A DNA stretch of 64,000 nt, taken from Brugia malayi (lineage: Eukaryota > Nematoda > Chromadorea > Rhabditida > Onchocercidae). The stretch is taken from positions 8,361,721 through 8,425,720 of the forward strand of contig NW_025062479.1 in the NCBI RefSeq assembly GCF_000002995.4. The letters are read 5' to 3'. Positions 42,579 to 52,930 of the stretch are shown here, piece after piece (positions within the stretch are counted from its first letter, which is position 1; the number at the start of each line of letters is the position of its first letter). The notes beneath the pieces are model-generated. The model saw only the letters and a program-made list of their open reading frames with translations, was not told the origin of the DNA and ran no database searches. The position numbers were made by a program, and so were the translations under genes.

Positions 42579-45500
42579 TCATTCTTCTTGAAGAATCGAA
42601 GTACGAAGTGATGGTGAGATGAATGCTCTCTCATCAAACCCTTTACCACGACGACGATACAGAACTAAATGATTGCCATCATTGACATCCAACGGAAACT
42701 GTTTGTCATTCACCCTAGATAAAAAATTTAATTCAGTTGATTTCCTTGTCATATTTTTCAGCATTTAACTGATAAGACTTACAAAGTAATGAAGAAAAAT
42801 TGACATAAAAAAAAAAAGGTAGTTTCAGCGATAGTTAAAACGCAAAATGCAGTACCCAATGATTTTCAGCGATAATACCATTTCTAAAAATTCGAAACTT
42901 ACCAAATCAAGGCTAACTTGTCGCAGCTCGGATTGTCAATTTCCTTTATATAATCAAAGATACGTCGACAAAGCGCTGATGCGCGTGCCATGGTGTTCTT
43001 ATACCCTGATTTATGAAAAACACAGTACTATATAAGCAATGTTTGCAGAGAATTGTGATGTTTCTATTGTTCAATTACTCATCATTCCATACTACCTCGT
43101 GTTCTTGACTGCTTGATTAGTCAATTTCAGCTGCTAGCTCTAACTTTTGCTGCTTGATTTGCGAACTTCCCAGAAAGTTCTACAGAATCTGATATGCAAT
43201 GACGCTTTGGAAAATTAAAAAATAAAGTGAACGAGCAATAAACTATTAAATTGCAAGTTCTGTAGTAACCTTTAGGTGCTATTTCATGGAAACTGAAACT
43301 TTTGGGTTTGTGGTCGATTAGTCCTCGGACATGTAGAACACTAACAATACGGTCAGCACCCGAGAAAATCATATTTGGCCATTTCATTTGAAGGTTCTCA
43401 AACTGGAATTGAAAATTTTCAGAAGTACTACAATGTTTGAAATTATTTCAAGTATTTGTATCGCATAGTTCCACTTACTGTATAAGTCAACTTGCCATCA
43501 ACTTACTCAAATGCTTACAATTGAAACTGTTCATTTTCAATTCTTAATTTAAATGCATAACAAGTCAGCAAGTGCTTCAAATCAAACAGTGAAGTACGTA
43601 CCGAAAAGCGTTGGAATGATCGACACATTATTTCGATTGGCTTTTTTGGTGGCTCTGGCCTACAATCAGACTGGATTTTTCTTTTTTAACAAATTATTTC
43701 GAAGTTTACTTTAGAATAATGCTTCTAGATTTTCCTTAAGTGAATAAAAAAGATGCATACACGACTGGACCACGAATTATAACATTAGTGCCATCGATTT
43801 GAAAAGTGGGATCCGGTTGATCAAAAAATCTTTCGAATTTTGACAAAGATGCAATTGTATCCTGCAGCATTGGGAGGAATGGCTGTTTAGGATACTGGCG
43901 AACATAGTCTGAAATATCCAAGAACTAAAGCCGATTAAAGAATAAAAAGTGAATGGAAAGAATAAAAGCATAAAATACCTTTTTGTACAGCCTCAGAGGG
44001 TTAAGATTGTAGAAATACCTTGGAAATGAAGAAATATGCCAGCAAGAAGTAGCAAAAGAGTTACAGAGGGAAGGAAGAAGATAAGAAAGAGGTTGTAAAT
44101 GGGAACTATCTTGTCTACAAAATACTGATGCTTTTATTCTACATCTAAGCGGAAAATTTTTCTTTTTTCAAAAATTTCCAAATACGACACTTGATTTTTG
44201 CTTATCTTAGAATTTTGCTGTAATCAATCAACTACTTACTTTGCTGACAGTTGATATGCGTGCGAATTTGTCCAATTGATGAACGTTCCGCTAAATCAAC
44301 ATGTTGTCGCAATAGAATGCACTTTGTACCAAATTCACACATTGCTATCTGTCGATAATCCATACTTGCTCTTGAATACCACGTTTCAAATTTCTTGAAC
44401 CTAATTTATTTTCGTTTCTAATTTTCAAACTGGAGTTTTTATGGTTGATGAGAATTAGAATATTTTAAACTAAGGATCTCACGATTTCAGAAACAGATGG
44501 AGGAACAAAGATGTACATCCTTCCTGATAGGAAAATTCTTGAAATTTGTAGAATACTAAAAGAACACTTTTTTACAATTATCCTTTTTAGCAGTTCATAC
44601 TTGTAGCTTCATCTAAACATTTTGAATACCTAAAATATAATAACAACTTACCGGCCAGTTAGAATGTCCAAAGCTCCTTGGAGATAGGTTTTGGTAGGGC
44701 GAGCATCGCCGAAAGGCACTTCCTCGATAATTATTAAATCTCCAATACGTTCGATATTAAAGCGATAAAAGCGAAGCTCATTGTCGATAAATCTATAAAC
44801 ACTATTTTTACAAAAAAAAAATATCACACTGTTACTGATATGACCAAGCAAAAATTGTTGATGTGTACAGAAAATTTTTTTCCGACATATTTTCTCGAAT
44901 AACGCTCCCTTTCGAAATGAGCGAAGATTAAGATGATAGCAGGTGGCAAAGAAGTCCAGAAATGAAAGCAGCCTAGAATTACGCACTGAGTAATTTTTTC
45001 CGACAATACTGCCACCTACCCATAATATTATTTATAGAAAAATATCATGAGTACCTATACGAGTCTAAGAATGATGAAATTTGAATTTTCAGCTTACAAA
45101 ATGAGATAAGAGGTAAAAAGATTTTAAGATAAAAAAAAAAAAAAAACAGATATGCAGTAGAAGTTTGAAATGTTTACCTACAGAGCATTGCAAGGAAAGT
45201 TTTGGTGGTAACAACGTCAAATTTCAAACTTGGACGCAAATAACGAGTTAATGCAATCGGAACTTCCATGGAATAGTTAGCTTCTACTATAACACCTCGG
45301 GTTCGTCGACGATGCTCCAGCTTGCACGCATCTCCTTTGAAATATGGTTCATCCTCACCTATACTTTCTACGAATTCAGTCAAAATAACAATCTAAACGC
45401 TAATTTTAAGGTGACTACTTATTTTCAAAATTGTCAAAATCAAATTTTGCAAAATATTTAAATATCATCTGCTGTTTCAACAGAGAAAAAAGCATGCCTT

Positions 45501-45732
45501 CAATAATTGGTGCGATTCCATCCAACTGAATAATTTTTTTTTTATTGTAACTGTTCTTCAAGAGGGAGTAGTCGAAAAGAGATTCCACTTTAAAATTTCT
45601 CAAAGTATCTGGTACAATTCGTTCATGGGCATGTGAGGAAGGGATATAATGTCGAGTAAACGAAGTTAACGGATGATAACGATCAACATCTTGAAACATG
45701 TAGTAGCGATCTGATGACGTAAATCGACTCAT
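42579..45732 (-). CDS. DXO/RAI1-family decapping exonuclease homolog with degenerate active-site motifs
   Basis: Nine exons give exactly 459 aa: 45732-45419, 45363-45178, 44792-44652, 44400-44240, 43908-43761, 43659-43602, 43402-43270, 43005-42903, 42714-42579 (TGA). Order and motifs follow DXO/Rai1, enzymes that remove and degrade incompletely capped or NAD-capped RNA 5' ends: GDACKLEHR, LKFDVVTTKTFLAMLC, RIGDLIIIEEVP (184-190 is the G-x-E motif), LDILTGRFKKFE, PIEIMCRSFQRF and ENLQMKWPNMIFSGADRIVS. The motif II Glu190 is kept. The E-hydrophobic-D motif is missing: the candidates read HVD at 247-249 or PVV at 315-317. The E-x-K motif reads E326-I-M328, and the W..Q position is Asn346. About 110 N-terminal residues have no counterpart I recognise. 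The first intron (55 nt) was chosen for phase. It is convergent with the saposin gene and divergent from the CK1 gene. Confidence 0.68.
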
Positions 45733-46036
45733 ATTCAAATTTCTTCGAGCTTAAACTAATCGAACTGAACGAAGGCAAGCAAAATAGTACAACTGAATTC
45801 TATATGTTATAACGTGTTTGTTTCAAACTTTTCAGTAAGTTCTTGGAAATAGAACAATAATTTGAATATGCAAAAATTAACCGTTTCAGCATGAAGATTA
45901 TAAAATGTAACGTGTTTGACTCTTAATGTTATTTTACCAGAATTCTTGTGTGGTCGACTCATTTCAATCAGGTTATTAATGACGAAAGCTATTCCACTTA
46001 TATTATTTTTCTCATTTCCTCGCAACTTTCAGAAAT
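45733..46036. promoter_or_regulatory. Head-to-head intergenic region between DXO-like and CK1 genes
   Basis: Only 304 bases separate the start codon of the minus-strand DXO-like gene (45732) from the upstream start codon of the CK1 gene (46037). An acceptor-like CTTTCAG sits four bases before the CK1 ATG. On the minus strand, a TTTAAG precedes the DXO-like ATG by about 20 bases. Any promoters used by these starts must lie here or overlap the neighbouring 5' ends; no TATA or factor site stands out. Confidence 0.45.
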
Positions 46037-49000
46037 ATGTCCCATCGTGCTTTATCACTAAAACGTACGAAGTCAGAAGAGTTACAACGTTTTCATTGTA
46101 CGTCAAAGTCTCAAATAAATATAACACCAGTTAAAAATATGCACCAAATGTTACCAGTCATACCTGCCGACTTTTCCGGTATATTATTTTCCTATTCTGA
46201 GTATAATTTGTGTATGTGCAAGGAAAATCAACAGAATACGAAGTAAAAATTTGATATGTAAAACTTCGATCAGACAAATATTAATTGTAACAACAATATA
46301 CCCACTCACTTCATGCATATCAAATGTTTATTCCAATTAATCAATACATGACTTCCCATAGGAAACTCCTGCATTAGTTTAGCCGACTTTCATAAAGTCG
46401 TCGACAAAAAAAAACTGCGCAACTGTCATGAGCCGCGCCAACTACAATTTTTTCACAAGCAACATCGTCAAAGGTGGTGGGCTGGTTTGCACTGGTTTGA
46501 CAGTGTGTGAAGGGTGCGTAGATATCTGTGTGGGTGGTAGTGTAAATGGCTTGTGTGGTCATTCTCGTATTTTGGATGAGAACTGGTGGTGTTATTATTT
46601 CAAATGCGATTTTCCGATTGGTTCTGGTTATTTCGACCCGTATTTCCGGCTAAATGATTGTTTTTTTTTTTTTTTTTTTTTTTTTTTTGTGGTTTTTGTT
46701 TGGGGATGTTGTTCTATCTTTGTTTAATTATTAACACACGTATGCAGTTATCTGTTGCTTCTCATCCGAATTCTCTTAGCTTTGCTCGAATTCTTTTAGT
46801 ATTCTGAGATTTCAGAAGTAACATGTGTAATTCCTCATCCATAACAGATGCAAGGGGGATTTCTTCTTGCATAATTTAGCGTTATTTTGTTCTGTATTCG
46901 ATAGTAATGTAATCATATATATTTGCAGCATTTATGGAGCTTAGGGTTGGTGGTCGTTTTCGACTTGGTCGGAAAATTGGCAGCGGTTCATTTGGTGACA
47001 TCTATTTGGGTAGTGAATTTTAAAAATAATGAATATATTTAGGATTTCCTTTCTTCATTTTAAGGGTATAGTGGGTAGTATTTATGAGCAGAATTGGTAT
47101 TGAATTTAAAAAATAAGAAGTTTTGGGAGCATAGTTCTATTGTCTTATGTCTTCTCATATTTAATGATAGAAACAGAATAAATTTTCCCATTTCCACTTG
47201 TTTTTTTTTTTTTTTTCTCGAATTTATATATCCATTGTTTTACAGGCCAGAACATAGTAACGCAGGAGGAGGTAGCAATCAAGTTAGAATGTGTGAAAAC
47301 TAAGCATCCACAGCTGCACATCGAGGCTAGATTATATAAACTAATGAGTGGAGGAATAGGTATTCCCCAGGTGAGTATTATTCGTGGTACTGCATTTGCA
47401 GCTTTGCCAATTTTTTTCCTCAGTTATATGCGTAAATTAACAATTTTGTTCTGATGTGCTCGAACTAAATTCGTTTTAGTAATACCGATGTTGCATGATA
47501 AAACGTGCAGTTACATGTGCGACCTTTTGACGGTAGGTTTAATTAGTTCCGATCATGCGATTAGATAGTATAATTATGGATTTTAATTCAGAAAAATCAA
47601 GCTTACAGTTTGTAGTAGTAGTCATAAACTTGCTAGTTTAAAATAATTTTAAACTGTTGAACAACTACTGGCAGTTAGTAGTTGCTTCAAAAGAGCATTT
47701 TTTTAGGTGAAATGGTGTGGTTACGAAGGCGAATATAATGTTATGGTAATGGAACTGCTGGGACCATCTCTGGAAGATTTATTTAATTTTTGCTCACGAA
47801 AATTTACTCTAAAGACTGTATTGTTGTTAGCTGACCAAATGGTAGGGTTTGAAATGTTTGAAATTATGTAAGTAATTCAACAAAGAATGCTATGGTTTAG
47901 ATTTATTAAAGAGAATCATGCTTCATTTTATATATCTGTACATCGCTGTATAGGTCTAGGAATGCCGAAAAGCTTTTGTATCTTCAAATGAAGGTAAAGC
48001 ACTAGGAACAGAAGCACATACTGAAATCCTTGTAAATCAAGGTAATTAGTTAAGGTTATATAAAAATAGTTTAAGTGACAACCAAGTGACGTACGAGAGC
48101 TCTGATTACCGTAGAATGCGCGGAAAGTTTTTTTATCACCAGCAAATTTTATTCTGGATGTAAATTCCATGAAAGTGAAGGAAATGAAGAAATGCCTGGA
48201 AATAAATTCCAGATAGAGCTTCCTATTATTCAAAACATAAGAATCTAGGTTTTAAAACGAATTAGTTTTCAGCTATCTCGCATCGAATATATCCATTCGA
48301 GAGATTTTATTCACCGTGATATCAAACCTGATAATTTCTTGATGGGATTAGGCAAAAAGGGCAATTTAGTTTATGTAAGTTTTTTGATTTTTCCATGTTT
48401 CTACACATTATCGTGTTATAAGATACACAATGTTTTAAAATTTTAAAGACTGCAAATTTTTAGAGCTTAGTTTCGAGGATATTAAGCGAGAAAGAATATT
48501 GCGGTAGGTCTACGGAAGTCAGGCAGTTTGAACTTAATGAATGTATCAAGTAAAGAAATGATTTGGCAGTGTGATAAAATCCGTGATGTGTGTTTTACTT
48601 GTAGCATTTTAAATGTTATTTAAATGTATTTCAGATTATTGATTTCGGACTTGCGAAGAAGTATCGCTGTAGCAGGACACATGCTCATATTCCATATAGA
48701 GAAAATAAGAACCTTACTGGAACAGCAAGATATGCATCTGTTAACACTCATCTTGGAATAGGTGTAAATATGATTTAAAAACGAAATCGACTTTTCGTAC
48801 TATCTGCGCTTTTATTGTGGATACGGTAGCAGGCTATGATAAGAAAATAGGAGTGGAAGAGTAACTTGGCCTGTTGTTGCATAATCTACTAACGTAGATA
48901 GCAGTAATGTTAAAGACAGTTGTTGACGGATGCTTGAATAGAAGTATTAGGATGACTTTTCGGCTTTTTTGTAGAACAGAGTCGAAGAGATGATATCGAA

Positions 49001-49946
49001 TCACTCGGGTATGTTCTTATGTATTTCAATCGTGGCACCTTGCCGTGGCAGGGTTTGAAAGCAGCAACAAAACGACAGAAATATGATAAGATCTCGGAGA
49101 AAAAAATGAGCACACCTGTTGAAGAGCTTTGTGCTGGATATCCAGGTAAGTCTTTTTGTTACTTTGGTTGTTTTGCATTTGATATGCATTCTATGCTTTA
49201 ATTTTCTGTTAATTTAGGATTTGAATTTCTTCTGGTAGTTTGTAATGACCACTTTGATGGCAACAGAATTCCTTATGTCTTTTCTTGAAGCAAATATTTG
49301 CAGAAGCGTTACTACATATCAAAATCCCGTCTTATATGATTGTAAATTAAATAGTGTTTAACTAGTAAAACGTAACTTTATGCTTATCATCGTCTTAGTT
49401 TTTCAAAGTTTACTATATCGTCATTTTCAGAAGCTTTTGCTGCTTATCTTAAGTACTGCAAGTGTTTGGGTTTCGAAGAGCAACCGGATTATTCACACTT
49501 GCGTCAACTTTTCCGAAATTTATTCCATCGGCAGGGTTTCACCTATGATTATGTTTTCGACTGGAATTTGCTCAAGTAAAAAATTGAGGCCATATTGTAC
49601 TTAAATTTCCTCACCACGCTTATAAGACATATTTCTCAGTCGTGATTCAAATCGCGATAAAATGAGCCCAATTTTCATTACTGCCTAATCGATCTGATGA
49701 ATAGATACGCAGGAGAAATAACGTGATCTTATTACCGGTTTTATTCAAGAAAGAGGAAGTTCTGGACTCGGTCATTTTTATTCAGTCGATTAATTTGATC
49801 AGGTCTTCTTGCCTGCATTTTTTTTCTTTTTTTTTTTTTTTTTTTTTTACTCTAAAATCATTCTTATACTTTACAGAACTGCTAAACGTATGCAACCATC
49901 GCAGGGGCAGCAGCTAGCGCAGCAAAGAATGGTTATTGAACAATAA
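46037..49946 (+). CDS. kin-20: Casein kinase 1, delta/epsilon type
   Basis: The kinase core starts at ATG 46934 and closes exactly at 316 aa through eight exons: 46929-47009, 47246-47370, 47707-47841, 48273-48374, 48635-48761, 48975-49145, 49431-49575, 49877-49946. It opens [20 protein letters not shown] (P-loop), then has catalytic [40 protein letters not shown], the [16 protein letters not shown] nuclear-localisation segment and [13 protein letters not shown], all diagnostic of CK1 delta/epsilon rather than alpha. An upstream exon at 46037-46178 ([19 protein letters not shown]...) ends in phase 1 at GTATAT and joins 46929 in frame, giving a 365-aa long form. The tail after the kinase is only about 20 residues, Gln-rich, whereas vertebrate CK1 delta has over 100 autoinhibitory residues; alternative 3' exons may exist downstream. 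CK1 delta/epsilon kinases act in developmental timing and clock pathways. Confidence 0.93.
46661..46688 (+). repeat. Poly(T) tract, 28 nt
   Basis: An uninterrupted run of 28 T in the first intron of the long CK1 form, between its two alternative start exons. Confidence 0.95.
49827..49848 (+). repeat. Poly(T) tract, 22 nt
   Basis: Twenty-two T residues about 28 bases upstream of the last CK1 exon, forming a very long pyrimidine tract before its TTTACAG acceptor. Confidence 0.9.
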
Positions 49947-50641
49947 AGGTGCATTAATTTTTCTTTAAAATTAAGAAAAAAAGAATGATGCATTTGGTGT
50001 TTCTTAAGGATGTCGTTTGACGTGCAGCTTTTTTTGGAGCTTTGTACTAATCTAATCACAGTAAAGATTCACATTATTACTTCATTTTTATTTAATATTT
50101 GAGAGAAATGCAATGTAAAAAGATGATTTAGGCTAATGTTTGTTTATTGAACGATATATTTTATTTAGTACTTACAATATTTAATCATAATATTTAGTCC
50201 TTAAATACTTGATTTGAAGTAGATATTTACTTAAATCTTAAGTAGGAGTGATTTGTCATGTTTCAGCTACGTTTAGCCGTCGTTTTTGGATGAACTGTTC
50301 GGTTGTTTCGCTGCATTTTTTTTACAGTTTAACTGTGTATAGCATGCTTTCAGAGTATGTCACGGGTCAACCTTGGGTGTGCCAGCAAACAGTTACTGTT
50401 GTATAAAGCAAAAAAAAAAAAAACAGAAACTTATTGTGTATAGAAGTATTATGGCTTGCGAATAACCTCCTCGTCAAGTTACTAGTTACTATTCATCGAT
50501 CACCATACTTCGTCATGATTATGTTACTTTACGATGGGCACAGCAAATCTGATATTTTTTAAAAAATATTCTCTCTTTTTTCTCTATTCAGGATTCAGAA
50601 TTCCTTATTTTTGATTGGATTTGAAGATGTTGATGATTTCG

Positions 50642-50675
<34 letters not shown>

Positions 50676-52930
50676 AGAGTTTCGACAAAATTGGTCCAAA
50701 ATGGCTATGTACGAAGTCATTGCTGTGCACATGTCACTGCCTTTAAGAATTTGGCAATTTTTTTCAACATTGGATATTTCTTGTTTGTGTGTTGATAGTA
50801 AGGGATTTACGAATAGTACTGGAAAGTTTGCTCATGTGATGAGAATCTGCTTTTTAATAGGGGAAAATTGTAAGTCCCTAGTGTGGTCTTTTTGTTTAAC
50901 ATATCCAAAACATGGTTTTACTTATTTATTTCGCTGGAAATGGTCACTACCATTAATCTCTGTTATTGTTTTGCAATACTTTATATTGTAGGAAATTAGA
51001 ACTGTTTTTATTTAATTTATTGTAGTTGTAGTTTCCTAGATTAATTATGGTTTTCCCAGATTGATTTAGGAAGAATTTAACAATTTCATGTGCATCCCGT
51101 TTTAATCAGTTTTGCTCCTGGTGTTTGTACTGATTGCATGATACCGTGACGAAGTTTACATTCCACATAAACTCTTAGTGTAACTTGTTTTGTCGATACA
51201 AAATGCATGTATGATGCATTTTTATCTCTGTATCCTGTTGGAATCTTTCACTTTCTTGATCTGTTCTTTGTTCGAGATTGAATTTGTGTCAAATTTTCGG
51301 AAATTCTGAAATGAAACCATAATAATAGTGAAGGCTGCGACGAATTTGAGAGTACAGTAAGAACAAAAGACTTCCAGAACAAGCGAAAGATGTTCTTAAT
51401 TCACTCGAATCTTTCATTTCTATTGAATTTCTTTCTGTGACTGTTATAATTGAATTTTAACACTACCATTAAGATCAATGATGTGTGCGAATTACTGAAA
51501 GTAACAGTGGATAATATCATTTGGATTCTTTAGTAATTTGGGTAAGATTTAGTCAAGTGTAGTGTCTGCGGAAATCTATGTGCCATGGATTTCTGTGTCA
51601 AAATTTTTCCAATAGTGGGAATTTTGCCACTGGTTGAGGTTGAGATAAAGGGTTAGTTCCATATAAGTTCCATATAAGCATTCACTGTTAAAAAATCATA
51701 CGAAAATCGTATTTGCGCTCAAGTTCCAACATTCTGTGAAACTGTGATTGAGACGCCCGTGCTGCTCAGTTATAATTATCTGTCGAACCCCCAACCTTGT
51801 TTTAAATATTTGCGGTACAATCATTTATGTTTATTTTAACGCAAAAAATAAAATTTCATTTATCATTTCCTTGAAGTACTTGTACTCTATGTGCGCTATG
51901 TATTTAAATTTTCGAGTTTTTATTCAGTCATCGTTTTGGACTTAAAGGTATTGATACATTAGTTGATAATTTCTTTCATTCTCTAAAGTCTCGCCCTATT
52001 TTTTGTCTTCTAAGTTAGTTTGAGGTTTTGTATTTTACTGGTTATAATTTTTGTGTGGTTTAATTGATTACCAACATTTGATCGTTATCTTTGTCATCAT
52101 CAGTGTTAGATATTTGATACAAAGCACGATAGTAAATATTTTGTTTAGAAATTTCGTTTTTGTCTTTTGGATCTAACAGTGTATGTGCTGATTCGATACA
52201 GTGAGGTAACCTGATTTGTAGTTTTTTCCAAATCACGACTGCATGAATGGTTTTAACAGTTCAAAAAAGCAAAGCTATTTCCATGGCATAAAGTTACGCT
52301 GTATCTTGTTATGGATGTCTGTGTGTTACCGTCGTGAACTTTCAAGTTAATTCCTGTGATGAATGTTGTTACTTTGTCAGGTAAATATTTCAGATCAATA
52401 AAACTCGGATCCCATGATGGATGGTAAGGTTTTTGAGGAATTTATGCAAAAGAGTGGGGTTAATGAGTTTGAGGCATTCAAAATCATGCAGTTCTTTGGA
52501 GTGTTGTACAGAGTAACTAACCATTTTGCCAGTAATTTGTTCGGTGGTTTAAAAAACGGTATTTGGTTTTCCTCATTTGGAAGAATTGTTCCCGTGAACT
52601 GCTTTAGGGTGGCAGTCGTATCTTGACACTTACTAAAATCTCTACTTGAACTATATTGGATTTATATATTTTAGGTGTTTTATAAACTGAATAGTTGTGA
52701 ATGAGCTGCATCTTATTTGGAGGTACAAGGTGTCGTCGTCTTTCATTATATGTTAAATATCTTGATGAGGCATGTCGCGGAATAGGTAAATTTCGTGTGG
52801 AATTTCATGTCAAGTTTTGGGTTCTAGATTGTAGATATATTTTTATCTATAGATTGATTTCACGACAAAGGAATTTGCTTCAGTTTCCACGGTTTATTTT
52901 GATTATCTAAACATTTGGATAGTCTTTTAG
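49947..52930. other. Interval between CK1 and DENND1-like genes
   Basis: About 3 kb. It should include the CK1 3' untranslated region, possible alternative CK1 tail exons, and the missing first exon(s) of the DENND1-like gene. Candidate start exons at 52414-52424 and 52700-52787 end in the wrong phase for the exon at 52931, so neither is accepted. A 32-nt poly(A) run lies at 50642-50673. Confidence 0.5.
50642..50673 (+). repeat. Poly(A) tract, 32 nt
   Basis: An uninterrupted run of 32 A between the CK1 and DENND1-like genes. It creates a spurious polylysine reading frame. Confidence 0.95.

Noticed and set aside
46384..46400. 7-bp hairpin (CGACTTT-CAT-AAAGTCG)
   Set aside because: Short enough to be expected by chance in 64 kb; no supporting context.
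50611..50991. 126-codon open frame beginning with polylysine
   Set aside because: The start is the 32-nt poly(A) tract; the remainder has no domain and no splice support.
52414..52787. Candidate first exons of the DENND1-like gene (ATG at 52414; ATG at 52700)
   Set aside because: Both end in phase 1 at their best donors, whereas the exon at 52931 needs phase 2, and neither resembles the usual MGSR-type start.
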